Positions 42,124 to 50,917 of a stretch of DNA of 64,000 nucleotides are shown here, one piece after another; within the stretch, counting starts at the first letter, position 1; every line of letters starts with the position of its first letter. A model generated the notes under the pieces. The model made no database searches, was not told the DNA's origin, and saw only the letters and a program-made list of their open reading frames with translations. Origin of the DNA: a virus. The stretch spans positions 1-64,000 of IMG/VR virus record IMGVR_UViG_3300025151_000031; one strand, 5' to 3'. The position numbers were made by a program, and so were the translations under genes.

Positions 42124-42400
42124 TATGGAATTTTTGAAAGATATAGAAATGTATAATGAATCCATGGACAATGCTTATCTTATAATCACAAAAGAAAAAA
42201 CTTTTGATGATCTTTATTATGAGATGGAGGCAGGAATTCATGAAGCATTTTACTTACCTTTTGATCCTATAGCTCAGGATGGTCGAGATAATGGTACAAT
42301 AGATCTTCTAATAGAACACTTTGAAGGAAGAGAAGATTATGAAAAATGTGCTAAATTAATTAAGATCAAACAGCTATGTTCAGAGACACAAACAGATTAA
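42092..42400 (+). CDS. Hypothetical protein upstream of TerL (up to 102 aa)
   Basis: Acidic helical protein (ITKEKTFDDLYYEMEAGIHEAFYLPFDP, DLLIEHFEGREDYEKCAKLIKIKQL). Several Mets near the start (42092, 42104, 42107, 42125); the one at 42125 removes the overlap with the SNase gene. The helical, acidic nature and place just before TerL are compatible with a small packaging partner, but no terminase small-subunit motif is visible. Confidence 0.5.
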   Translation: MQQNMMGENDDMEFLKDIEMYNESMDNAYLIITKEKTFDDLYYEMEAGIHEAFYLPFDPIAQDGRDNGTIDLLIEHFEGREDYEKCAKLIKIKQLCSETQTD

Positions 42401-44340
42401 GACCTGCAGCTTTAAACTATATGAAGCACGGACATTATACGTCTGCTCTTCCTGGTACAAAAGATTACTATGAATACTGGGATGAAGAGAAAAAAAGATG
42501 TTTGTATGGATTTAGTACAGGAGACATTGAAATTACAGGTAATCACTATTTTTATTTAAACTATTGTCCCATTGACAGATCTGTTGATGAGGAACTTCCA
42601 GATGGTACAATTATAGCTAGACGTGAAAGAACATTTCCAGCATTTTATGACGGAGATCATAAATATTTTACAGCAGTAGATACAGCCAGAAGAACAGATA
42701 AACATTTAGTAGTATTAAAAGCAAGACGTAAGGGATATTCTTATAAAGCTGCTGCTATGCTTGCACGTAATTATTTTTTAATTCGTAATAGTAAGAATTT
42801 TGTATTTGCTGGACAAAAAGAATATTTAATTGGGGATGGTCTTCTATCTAAAGCTTGGGAAATACTTTCTTTTGTAGATGATAATACGGCTTGGACTCAA
42901 CCGCGGTTAAGAGATAGAGAGATGATTAAAATGTCTGGATACAAGAAAAATGTTAATGGAGCAGATGTAGAATTAGGAATGAAATCTCAAATAATGGGAG
43001 TATCATTGAAAGATGCCCCAGATAAAGTAAGGGGTAAAGCTGGGGAGTTAATATTTTTTGAGGAAGCGGGTGCTTTTCCAGGATTATTAAAAGCTTGGGA
43101 GGTAACAATGCCTGTGATGCGTCAAGGTGCTAAAACTCTTGGAACCATGGTTGCATTTGGTACAGGTGGTACAGAAGGAGCAGATTTTGAAGGTATGGAA
43201 GAGTTATTTTACAATCCAGATTCTTATGATTGTTTAGCATTTGAAAATGAATGGGATGAAGGTGGTAGAGGAACTTATTGTGGATATTTTGTACCTATCC
43301 AAGAAAACTTAGAAGGGTTTATAGATGATGATGGTAATTCAGACAGAGAAAAAGCTATCGAATTTGAAGAAGATAATAGAAATAAAAAGAAAGGGACAAA
43401 TGATCCAAAAGCTTATGATCAATATATAGCAGAACATCCAAAAAATCCTAGAGAAGCAACCTTACAAGTATCATCTAATTTATTTGATATAGCATCTTTA
43501 CAAGAACAATATAATAATGTTAGGGTAAATAAATTACAAGCTATAGGTACAAATGGAAAATTATATTATGATCATACTGGTAAAATACAATTTAAAGTAG
43601 ATGGGGATTTAAAACCTATATCTAGATTTCCACATAGAAAAGAAGATAATTTACAAGGGGCTATTGTTATATATGAATCTCCATATAAAACGCAAGAACA
43701 ACAAGTACCTATGAATATGTATTTAGTTTGTCATGACCCCTATGCACAATCTCAATCTGCAGATTCTTCATCTTTAGGATCAGCATATGTTATAAAAAGA
43801 GTTAATAATATATCTCAACCAGATGATTTAATAGTTGCAAGTTATGTAGCACGTCCTCATTCTCAAGATGAATTTAATAAAAATCTTTTTATGTTAGCAG
43901 ATTATTATAATGCTAAAATAGGATTTGAGAATGATCGAGGAGAAGTAATTGCGTATGCGAGAAGGCATAGAAAATTACATAGATTACAGGAAGAATTTGA
44001 AATGTTAGATAAAAAAGATCTTAGATCTAGAACAGTTAAGCGTCAATATGGTATGCATATGACAGAACAAAGAAAAAGACAGGGGGAAATATATATACGA
44101 GATTGGTTAAATACTGTAAGATCTACAGATGAAAATGGAAACAAGTTATTAAACATGCATAAAATATATGACTTGGGATTATTACAAGAATTAATTAAAT
44201 TTAATCATGATGGTAACTTTGACCGTGTAATGGCATTAATGGTTGGTATGTATCATACTAGAGAAATGTATAATGCTGAAGTTAAAGAAACATTAAGTGA
44301 TAGAGCTGCAGACAAATGGTTTGCAGATAATTATGGATAG
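42376..44340 (+). CDS. terL: Terminase large subunit (654 aa)
   Basis: ATPase: Walker A-like KARRKGYS (115-122), Walker B ELIFFEEAG (224-232). RNase H-like nuclease: D454 (CHDPY), E518 (GFENDRGE) and D616 (NFDRV) supply the metal site. The N-terminal GFSTGDIEITGNHYFYLNYCPI block is typical of large phage terminases of this lineage. It powers DNA translocation into the procapsid and cuts the concatemer. Its stop codon's last base is also the first base of the tRNA-like gene. Confidence 0.93.
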   Translation: MFRDTNRLRPAALNYMKHGHYTSALPGTKDYYEYWDEEKKRCLYGFSTGDIEITGNHYFYLNYCPIDRSVDEELPDGTIIARRERTFPAFYDGDHKYFTAVDTARRTDKHLVVLKARRKGYSYKAAAMLARNYFLIRNSKNFVFAGQKEYLIGDGLLSKAWEILSFVDDNTAWTQPRLRDREMIKMSGYKKNVNGADVELGMKSQIMGVSLKDAPDKVRGKAGELIFFEEAGAFPGLLKAWEVTMPVMRQGAKTLGTMVAFGTGGTEGADFEGMEELFYNPDSYDCLAFENEWDEGGRGTYCGYFVPIQENLEGFIDDDGNSDREKAIEFEEDNRNKKKGTNDPKAYDQYIAEHPKNPREATLQVSSNLFDIASLQEQYNNVRVNKLQAIGTNGKLYYDHTGKIQFKVDGDLKPISRFPHRKEDNLQGAIVIYESPYKTQEQQVPMNMYLVCHDPYAQSQSADSSSLGSAYVIKRVNNISQPDDLIVASYVARPHSQDEFNKNLFMLADYYNAKIGFENDRGEVIAYARRHRKLHRLQEEFEMLDKKDLRSRTVKRQYGMHMTEQRKRQGEIYIRDWLNTVRSTDENGNKLLNMHKIYDLGLLQELIKFNHDGNFDRVMALMVGMYHTREMYNAEVKETLSDRAADKWFADNYG

Positions 44341-44413
44341 GGGGTGACAGGTTTGCCACTTGCTAGGTGATGTACCCAGCTTTGGAACGTGAGTTCGAGT
44401 CTCACCACCTCCA
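44340..44413 (+). tRNA. tRNA gene with atypical body, possibly tRNA-Ser(GCT)
   Basis: Acceptor GGGGGTG (44340-44346) pairs with CACCTCC (44406-44412), 7 bp with one G.T; T-arm GTGAG-TTCGAGT-CTCAC is perfect with a canonical loop; discriminator A, no encoded CCA (usual for Bacteroidota). Fold A: anticodon loop TTGCTAG (44360-44366, anticodon GCT, U33 and A37 present) with a long 17-nt variable arm as in tRNA-Ser, but only 8 nt where a D-arm should be. Fold B: D-stem CAGG/CTTG with anticodon stem CTAGG/CCCAG, but position 33 is G. tRNA origin is likely; identity uncertain. Confidence 0.7.
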
Positions 44414-44414
44414 C

Positions 44415-44512
44415 AAGTGTTATATAAATAATATAACAGATAAAATTTAAAAATAAACTTTAATTTATAAAAATAATCTTATTTTTGTACATAATAGGTT
44501 AATAAGATATAT
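44415..44512 (+). promoter_or_regulatory. Late promoter region before portal
   Basis: Contains AAGTGTTATATA (44415-44426), a TGTTATAT/ATATAACA hairpin (44418-44438), AACTTTAAT (44456-44464) and TATTTTTG-TA (44480-44487, fits TAnnTTTG). The same three blocks occur in the scaffold leader (48055-48127). Predicted start near 44494, 19 nt before the portal ATG. Confidence 0.5.
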
Positions 44513-46897
44513 ATGTATTTAGGATCAAACAAAATACCTCAACAACGAATTCCATTAAGTAAAAAAACTAAAAATTGGAGAAAAGAATGCGTAGAAGCAT
44601 ATATAGATATCTCTAATTCTGGAGTTAGTGAAAGAAGAGATTGGCTAAAAAGCCTATATGACTATTATAACGGTGTAATCGATGAAGCAGATTATAGATA
44701 CGTACTTAAGCCTTACGGTAAAACAAGGCAAAACTTCCCCTCTAAAATGCGTAACTATCCTATTATCAAACCTATTATAGATTTGCTTCTCGGAGAAAAA
44801 GCCAAGAGGCCTATCAATTACACCGTTACCGTACAAAATGCTGATGCTCATACTATAAAAGAGCAAGCAAAAATGGATCTTTTAATGAAAAATTTCCAAC
44901 AGCAATTTATAAATGGGTTAAATGCGCAGGGAGTGGATACAGGTAGTCCAACCCAAGAAGTGGATATGCCTGCGCATGTTGCCCAAATGTTTGAAAATAC
45001 CTATATAGATCAAAGAGCAATATTTGGACAACAGTCTATAAATTATATAATGCAACATCAGGAAATCTATGATAAATTACAAAAAGCATGGTTTCATTTT
45101 TTAGTTGCAGGAGAAGTTTATACTTATAGAGGTGTTCGTGATTTTGATCCTTATTATGAAATATTAAATCCTTTAGATGTAGATTATGATAAAGATCCAG
45201 ATGTTGAATTTGTAGAAGATGGGGATTGGGCATTAGTTAGAAAATATGTTCATGCATCTACAATTATTGATCATTATAGAGAATATTTAACAGACGAAGA
45301 AATATTACAATTAGAAGAACCTGAAAATGCAAGTTTAGATTCTTATTTAACAATGTCTAGTAGAGTAGATGATAGAGATATATTTAGAGATAGATTAATT
45401 GAAGTAATTAATGTATTTTGGAAAAGTAGAAAAAGAATAGGATTTTTAACTTATATTGATGAAGAGACTGGACAGATGGAAGAAATAGATGTAGATGAAA
45501 GTTTTAGAATGCCTGCGGAAATGAAAGAAATGGGAGCTAAAGTAGAATGGGAATGGGTTAATGAAATTTGGGAAGGAACAAGAATAGATGGAAAAACGTA
45601 TGTAAAAATACAACCATACATAAATCAAAGAGCTTCTTTAGAAAACCCATCTAAATGTAAACTTCCAATTAATGGAAGAAAATACTCTGATCTCAATTCC
45701 AAAAACATTTCTCTAGTATCCCTAGGAATACCTTATCAATTAAATTACAATATCTATAAATATAGATTAGAATTAGCTATTGCTAAAAGTAAAGATATAA
45801 TTGCACAATTTGATATTAATATGATCCCAAAGAAATGGGATTTAGATAAATTTATGTACTATGTAGAAGGTACAGGTATTGCGTGGGTAGATTATAATAA
45901 AGAAGGAATTCAATTATCTCCACAACATCAAGGAGTATTAGATTTATCAATAAAAACAATTGAGCAATATATAGTTCTTTTAGATTCTATTATGCAAGAA
46001 TGGGAAAAAGTATCTGGAGTAAATAGACAAAGACAAGGACAGGTTGGAAGTTATGAAGGTAAGGCTACATCTCAACAAGCTATTGTACAATCTTCTCATA
46101 TTACAGAAGATGTATTTAGAAAGTTTTCAAGATTAGAACAAAGAGATTTACAAGCATTATTAGACTATTCCAAAGAAGCTTGGTTAACAGGAAAGAAGGG
46201 AATGTATGTTATGCCAGATGGAGCTAAAGAAATGTTTGCTTTAGATTCAGAAATGCATTTAGAAGCAGATTATGGAATATTTGTATCAGACTCAGGTAAA
46301 GATATTGAAAAATTAGATATCTTAAAACAACTTGCTCAGTCAATGGTACAAAATGGTCTTCCTGCTTCTACAGTTGCTGAAATGGTTGATGCAGATAACT
46401 TTACTCAAATTAAAGATAAGATCAAAAAAGCTGAAAAATCTCAACAAGAATTAGCTCAAGCACAACAACAAGCAGAAGCACAACAGCAAGAAGCTCAAAG
46501 AGAATTAGAAAGGGAAAAGGTTGAAAATGATAATATGAATCAAGAAAAAGATAGACAAGTTAAAATTAGAGTTGCAGAAATTGCTGCTGAGGCTAAATTG
46601 ATGGACAACCAATTTAATCTTGAAAAATCAATGAGAGATGCAAATTTAAAAGATAGAGAAGCAGATTTAAAATCTAATGATCATTTAGAAAAAGTAAGAT
46701 CTAATCAAGCAAAAGAACAATTAATAAGAAGTGATCAAGATATAAGAGCTAAAAAAGATAAAGCAGATAGATCTCAAAAAAGAAAAGAAAAAGCAGATGA
46801 TAGAAAAGATAAAAGTGAAGAAAGAAAACTTAAAAAAGAAGATTTAAGATTAAAAGAAAAAAACATAGATAAACCAAAACCAAATGCCTCTAAGTAA
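44513..46897 (+). CDS. Portal protein (794 aa)
   Basis: crAss-type portal: N-terminal KKTKNWRKECVEAYIDIS...RDWLKSLYDYYNG, the VLKPYG....FPSKMRNYPIIKPIIDLLLGEKAKRP block, wing/stem region with DPDVEFVEDGDWALV, and the C-terminal SGVNRQRQGQVGSYEGKATSQQAI segment. The last 180 residues form a highly charged coiled coil (EKSQQELAQAQQQAEAQQQ... then KKDKADRSQKRKEKADDRKDK). It makes the dodecameric DNA channel at one capsid vertex and binds TerL. The end overlaps the next gene by 14 nt. Confidence 0.9.
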   Translation: MYLGSNKIPQQRIPLSKKTKNWRKECVEAYIDISNSGVSERRDWLKSLYDYYNGVIDEADYRYVLKPYGKTRQNFPSKMRNYPIIKPIIDLLLGEKAKRPINYTVTVQNADAHTIKEQAKMDLLMKNFQQQFINGLNAQGVDTGSPTQEVDMPAHVAQMFENTYIDQRAIFGQQSINYIMQHQEIYDKLQKAWFHFLVAGEVYTYRGVRDFDPYYEILNPLDVDYDKDPDVEFVEDGDWALVRKYVHASTIIDHYREYLTDEEILQLEEPENASLDSYLTMSSRVDDRDIFRDRLIEVINVFWKSRKRIGFLTYIDEETGQMEEIDVDESFRMPAEMKEMGAKVEWEWVNEIWEGTRIDGKTYVKIQPYINQRASLENPSKCKLPINGRKYSDLNSKNISLVSLGIPYQLNYNIYKYRLELAIAKSKDIIAQFDINMIPKKWDLDKFMYYVEGTGIAWVDYNKEGIQLSPQHQGVLDLSIKTIEQYIVLLDSIMQEWEKVSGVNRQRQGQVGSYEGKATSQQAIVQSSHITEDVFRKFSRLEQRDLQALLDYSKEAWLTGKKGMYVMPDGAKEMFALDSEMHLEADYGIFVSDSGKDIEKLDILKQLAQSMVQNGLPASTVAEMVDADNFTQIKDKIKKAEKSQQELAQAQQQAEAQQQEAQRELEREKVENDNMNQEKDRQVKIRVAEIAAEAKLMDNQFNLEKSMRDANLKDREADLKSNDHLEKVRSNQAKEQLIRSDQDIRAKKDKADRSQKRKEKADDRKDKSEERKLKKEDLRLKEKNIDKPKPNASK

Positions 46898-48044
46898 CGA
46901 AGAACAAATGGAGATAATAAAGCAAGCTACTATGGAAGGATATCAAGGTAGTTTTACAGATCTCTTTAATCAAGCAGATCCAGAATTTAATATGCAAATA
47001 CCAGAAGGTCCTTCTATAGATCAAAGTCCTGTACAACATCAAGGAATGTCTCCAGGTGCTCCTCAACCTATATTAGAATCTCAGGTACCTACTTCTCAAT
47101 CCTTAGTTCAAAGCTATGAATCTGCACCTCCTGGTGAATCTCCATTAGGAGAATCAGTTTCTAGTGTAGTACATGAGCCTAGTGAATATAAAAGAGGAGG
47201 ATATAAAGTATCAACTATGTTAGGAATAGAAGATAAAACCCCAGATCCAAATTCTTATATAAATAGTTATACAGATAATTATATAGATGTACAAACAGGA
47301 GCTATTAAAAGATATAGAACTGGGGGTGTTTTAGATGAAATAGGAAGAAGAGATATAGAAGAAGAAATAATATCAGGAAAACACAGAGGTAAAAGTAGAA
47401 CAAATAAAGATCCTTTAGAATTTTTACAAAAATATCATACATCAGAAAGACATGCAAATATGATGAAAGACTCTGGATATAGACCTTATCAAATTCAAAA
47501 TAGAACAAGATATATAGATTATAAAGGAGGACCAGAAATTAATTATATTGAAGGAAGTAAAACTAGTCATGCTAAACCTTATAAAAATATAATTAATATA
47601 AATCCTTCAGCAGATAAAAAAATATTTGGTTCAGCTATTTACAATCCAAAAGAAGTAGAAGCACATGAAATTAGTCATTTATCTTTAAGAGAAAATTTAA
47701 ATGATAATGATAAACAAGAAATTTTAGAACGTAATTATAAAGTTAAAGAAAAAGGACAATTAGCATTTAAAGACATGACGTTAGCAGCTCAAGAAGTTAA
47801 AGCAGATTTAGATGGTCTAAGATATTTATTATATACAGAAGGAATACATGATGCTTCAAAAGAAGAATTTTCAAAAGCAGATTTAGAAAAAGCTAAAAGA
47901 AAATTATGGAATAAAAGTATAACTCTAAGAAGATTGTTACATCAATATTCAGATGAGGATTTAGAATGGTTATTAAATAATATAGCTATGGATTCTCCAG
48001 ATCCTGATAGTGAAGAAGAAGAAACAAGGGATGCTAGAGTATAA
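46884..48044 (+). CDS. HEISH zinc metallopeptidase-like virion protein (386 aa)
   Basis: The N-terminal 120 residues are Pro/Gln-rich and probably disordered, then KRGGYKVSTMLGIEDKTPDPNSY, then a C-terminal zincin domain with H261-E-I-S-H265 (EVEAHEISHLSL) and E304 in AAQEVKADLDGLRYLL as a likely third ligand. Placed between portal and scaffold, where other phages have prohead proteases, it is a candidate for scaffold or capsid maturation. That role is inference; it could also be an ejected protein. Confidence 0.7.
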   Translation: MPLSNEEQMEIIKQATMEGYQGSFTDLFNQADPEFNMQIPEGPSIDQSPVQHQGMSPGAPQPILESQVPTSQSLVQSYESAPPGESPLGESVSSVVHEPSEYKRGGYKVSTMLGIEDKTPDPNSYINSYTDNYIDVQTGAIKRYRTGGVLDEIGRRDIEEEIISGKHRGKSRTNKDPLEFLQKYHTSERHANMMKDSGYRPYQIQNRTRYIDYKGGPEINYIEGSKTSHAKPYKNIININPSADKKIFGSAIYNPKEVEAHEISHLSLRENLNDNDKQEILERNYKVKEKGQLAFKDMTLAAQEVKADLDGLRYLLYTEGIHDASKEEFSKADLEKAKRKLWNKSITLRRLLHQYSDEDLEWLLNNIAMDSPDPDSEEEETRDARV

Positions 48045-48134
48045 ATAAAAAAATAAGTGTTATATATTAAAGTGACACTCTAAAATAACTTTAATGATAA
48101 AAAACTAATTAATATTAATTAAATTTGTAAACCA
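48045..48134 (+). promoter_or_regulatory. Late promoter region before scaffold
   Basis: AAGTGTTATATA (48055-48066), an AGTGT/ACACT pairing, AACTTTAAT (48087-48095) and TAAATTTG-TA (48120-48127). These repeat the blocks before the portal gene. The box lies only 7 nt from ATG 48135, so a leaderless or very short leader mRNA would result if it is used. Confidence 0.45.
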
Positions 48135-49274
48135 ATGAGTACAGACGATAAAAAAATAAATATAGACGACATTACCTTTGACGATGTTATAGGTGATGGA
48201 ATTGAGGAAGCTGTAGCAGTAGCTGAAGAACCTCAAGCTAAAGAACCAGAAAATGTTGAACAAACTACGACTGAAACTACAGAGACTTCTCTTGATGATG
48301 ATGCTAAAATTAAGCAGCAGGAAAATCAGAACGAAGGACAGGTTCTTGCGGAGACAACAATTGAAACTCCTCAAGAAACAAAAGTCGTTGAAGATGTTAT
48401 TGAACCTAAGGAAGAAACATCTGAGGAAGATACAGTAGTTGGTCAAGTATTATCAACTTTAGGATATGAAACTAAAGATGCTTATGATGATACTCCAGAT
48501 GGTTTAGTAGAAATGACAAAGGATATTGGGGCTCAAATTGCAGAAGAGCAATTAGAAGCTTTATTTAAAAAACATCCTTTAGTACAACAACATTTACAAT
48601 ATGTAATGAGTGGGGGTCAAAGTCAAGATTTTATGGCTTTAAATGATCCCAGATCAGATTTTTCTAAAATAAATATAAAAGAAGATGATGTTCAATCTCA
48701 AAAATATGTTATTGGGGAATATTTTAAAATGAAAGGTCATGATGATGCTTTTATTAAAGAAATATTAGAGGATTATGAAGACAGTGGAAAATTAAAAGAC
48801 AAGTCTAAAGCTGCACATGAAGCTATAACAAAAGCCCAACAACAACATAAGCAACAAGTGTTACAACAACAAAAGTTGTATCAACAGAGAACTATTAAAG
48901 AAGAAAGAGATTTTTGGAATGGTGTTTTTGATACTATAGATAAATCCAAAGATTTCAAAGGTATAACAGTTCCTGAAAGAGAGAAGAGGAAATTTTTTGA
49001 TTACCTCTCAAAACCTGTAACCAAGGAAGGTTACACACAAAGAGAATTAGATCATAACAAATCTGATATGGATGTGAAACTGGCGATAGATTATTTGATG
49101 TTTAAAGGTTTTAACTTAGATAAGTTAATCAGTAAAAAAGCTAAAACTAAGAGTGTTAAATCTCTTAAGGATAGAATAAAAAGACATCAACAAACTATCA
49201 AAAGCGCTAGGAAGACTCAAAGAACTCCTAGTAAATCCGTAGATATAGAAGACTTAGATCTAAATATCTTTTAA
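48135..49274 (+). CDS. Head scaffolding-type protein (379 aa)
   Basis: Immediately upstream of the major capsid gene. N-terminal 110 residues are very acidic and low complexity; the centre is helical with a Gln-rich coiled coil (KAQQQHKQQVLQQQKLYQQR); the C-terminus is basic (KKAKTKSVKSLKDRIKRHQQ...) which in scaffolds binds the capsid shell. This charge layout and position define the call. No protease motif is present. Confidence 0.75.
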   Translation: MSTDDKKINIDDITFDDVIGDGIEEAVAVAEEPQAKEPENVEQTTTETTETSLDDDAKIKQQENQNEGQVLAETTIETPQETKVVEDVIEPKEETSEEDTVVGQVLSTLGYETKDAYDDTPDGLVEMTKDIGAQIAEEQLEALFKKHPLVQQHLQYVMSGGQSQDFMALNDPRSDFSKINIKEDDVQSQKYVIGEYFKMKGHDDAFIKEILEDYEDSGKLKDKSKAAHEAITKAQQQHKQQVLQQQKLYQQRTIKEERDFWNGVFDTIDKSKDFKGITVPEREKRKFFDYLSKPVTKEGYTQRELDHNKSDMDVKLAIDYLMFKGFNLDKLISKKAKTKSVKSLKDRIKRHQQTIKSARKTQRTPSKSVDIEDLDLNIF

Positions 49275-49300
49275 CCTATTAACTTTTAAATTAGATAAAA

Positions 49301-50755
49301 ATGGCATTACAACAAACAGGTAAGAACATTAGCGTCCATAAGACGTTTTATAATGATCAACAAATGACAGACATGAATAGTCTGGCAAACGCCTTGATGT
49401 CTAAGCCTACTGAATTATCTCCAATTATCACACACTTGGCTGGTAAAGACGACAAAAGATTTCCTCTATCATTCTTGACGGAAGGGGTTGGAAACGTTAA
49501 GTCAATGGATAGATTGGAATATGAATATCGTGTTAAAACTCATCGTAGAAAAACACGACCAGTACAGGTGGCATTAAGCGGATCGAATGTAGGGCTAGGA
49601 GGCTCCGCATTTGAATTAATCTTTCCAGATAAATGGTTTGTGTTCCCATACGTACTTGTAAACTCAAAAGGTGAACTTGCACGTATAATGAAGGAACCTA
49701 CTCCAGTATCGGATCAAGGTTACAAATATACGTTACAATTAGTTAACCCATCTCCTACAGCTACTCTAACAGGTGGTTATGAAGTAGGTGATCTTTGGGC
49801 GCAATTGTACGCTCCAGTAGGAGTTGATTTCTCTAGAGGAAACGCTTCAAACTGGGAATCTCCAGGAATGGTACGAAACAAAATTGGTACTGTAAGAAAA
49901 TCTTATCACATGTCTGGTCACGCGCGAGATTATGTTGCTGAGTTTAACTTACCTACTAAAGGAGGAAAGACTACCAAACTTTGGATGGATTATGAAGAAT
50001 ATCAACACATGCTTGATTTTAAAGAAGAATGTGAAATGTTCTACTGGTACGGTCAAAAAACTTATAACAATGCAGGTAACACTGCAATGAAAGATGAGAA
50101 TGGTCAGCCAGTTATCGTTGGTCCTGGGCTCTTAGAGCAAATAGTAAATAAGGAAACTTATTCTTCTATGACAGAAACAAAGATCAAAAATATTATTGGA
50201 GATCTTTTCTACGGGATGACCGATTCTCAAAACAAACAAGTTACGCTTTACACAGGAACAGGTGGTATGCGTGAATTTGATGAAGCTTTAAAAGGACACT
50301 TTCAGAATACTACTACTAACGGGTGGAAAACTGGAGGAGAAAATAGATTCATCACAGGTTCAGGCAGAAACTTGGGAATGACAGGGTACTTTACTTCTTA
50401 TGAGCACATTGATGGACATGTAGTAAATGTAGTTAAACTACCTTTATTTGATCATGGTCCTGTTGCTCAGGCAAGAGATAAGCACCCTACTACTGGATTC
50501 TCACTTGAATCATACAGAATGGTATTTGTTGATCAGTCTAACTATGACGGTCAAGCAAACCTTCAAATGCTTTCTAAAAAAGGAAGAGAAATGATGAGAT
50601 GGTGTGTAGCTGGTAGTGTGGTACCTAGAGGATTTGATGCAGGATCTGCAAGAGCTTCTGATGTTGACGGTGCGTCCGTTCACATGTTAAAAACAGGAGG
50701 TATTGTATTGAAGAGATTTGACACTTCTCTAGATATCGAATGTGTAGCGTCATAG
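49301..50755 (+). CDS. Major capsid protein (484 aa)
   Basis: crAss-type HK97-fold capsid protein: MALQQTGKNISVHKTFYNDQQMTDM, PTELSPIITHLAGKDDKRFPLSFLTEG, RRKTRPVQVA, and the C-terminal VDQSNYDGQANLQMLSKKGREMMRWCVAGSVVPRGF. Codon use is visibly richer in G and C than in neighbouring genes, as expected for the most expressed virion gene. Followed by a 162-nt region with three hairpins. N-terminal processing is not obvious. Confidence 0.92.
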   Translation: MALQQTGKNISVHKTFYNDQQMTDMNSLANALMSKPTELSPIITHLAGKDDKRFPLSFLTEGVGNVKSMDRLEYEYRVKTHRRKTRPVQVALSGSNVGLGGSAFELIFPDKWFVFPYVLVNSKGELARIMKEPTPVSDQGYKYTLQLVNPSPTATLTGGYEVGDLWAQLYAPVGVDFSRGNASNWESPGMVRNKIGTVRKSYHMSGHARDYVAEFNLPTKGGKTTKLWMDYEEYQHMLDFKEECEMFYWYGQKTYNNAGNTAMKDENGQPVIVGPGLLEQIVNKETYSSMTETKIKNIIGDLFYGMTDSQNKQVTLYTGTGGMREFDEALKGHFQNTTTNGWKTGGENRFITGSGRNLGMTGYFTSYEHIDGHVVNVVKLPLFDHGPVAQARDKHPTTGFSLESYRMVFVDQSNYDGQANLQMLSKKGREMMRWCVAGSVVPRGFDAGSARASDVDGASVHMLKTGGIVLKRFDTSLDIECVAS

Positions 50756-50917
50756 TATAGCATAAGGATACTTATGTTATTTCACGTTGCATCGTGAGTC
50801 TATATAAATTGGTTTTTAGTTAGGTTGTGGGGAAGCAATTCCCCCTTCCGCTAAAAACTTTTAAAATAGGAGAGTTATTCTTTCCAACCTATTAATAATC
50901 TAAAAAGAACTGAAATT
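50756..50917 (+). terminator. Structured 3' region of the capsid gene with terminator-like hairpin
   Basis: Three hairpins: CATAAG-GATA-CTTATG (50761-50776), TCACG-TTGCAT-CGTGA (50782-50797), and GGGGAA-GCAA-TTCCCC (50829-50844) enclosed by TTTTTAG/CTAAAAA (50813-50819 with 50851-50857), followed by CTTTTAAAA. Likely a partial terminator or mRNA-stabilising structure separating the capsid gene from downstream virion genes. The next gene's leader contains AACCTATTAA, shared with the capsid gene leader at about 49275. Confidence 0.55.

Noticed and set aside
19226-44340. TAG or TGA recoding as in some gut crAss-like phages
   Set aside because: TAG ends the gene at 13838, terL and the capsid gene, TGA ends the SNase and other genes, and no long frame is interrupted by in-frame TAG or TGA.
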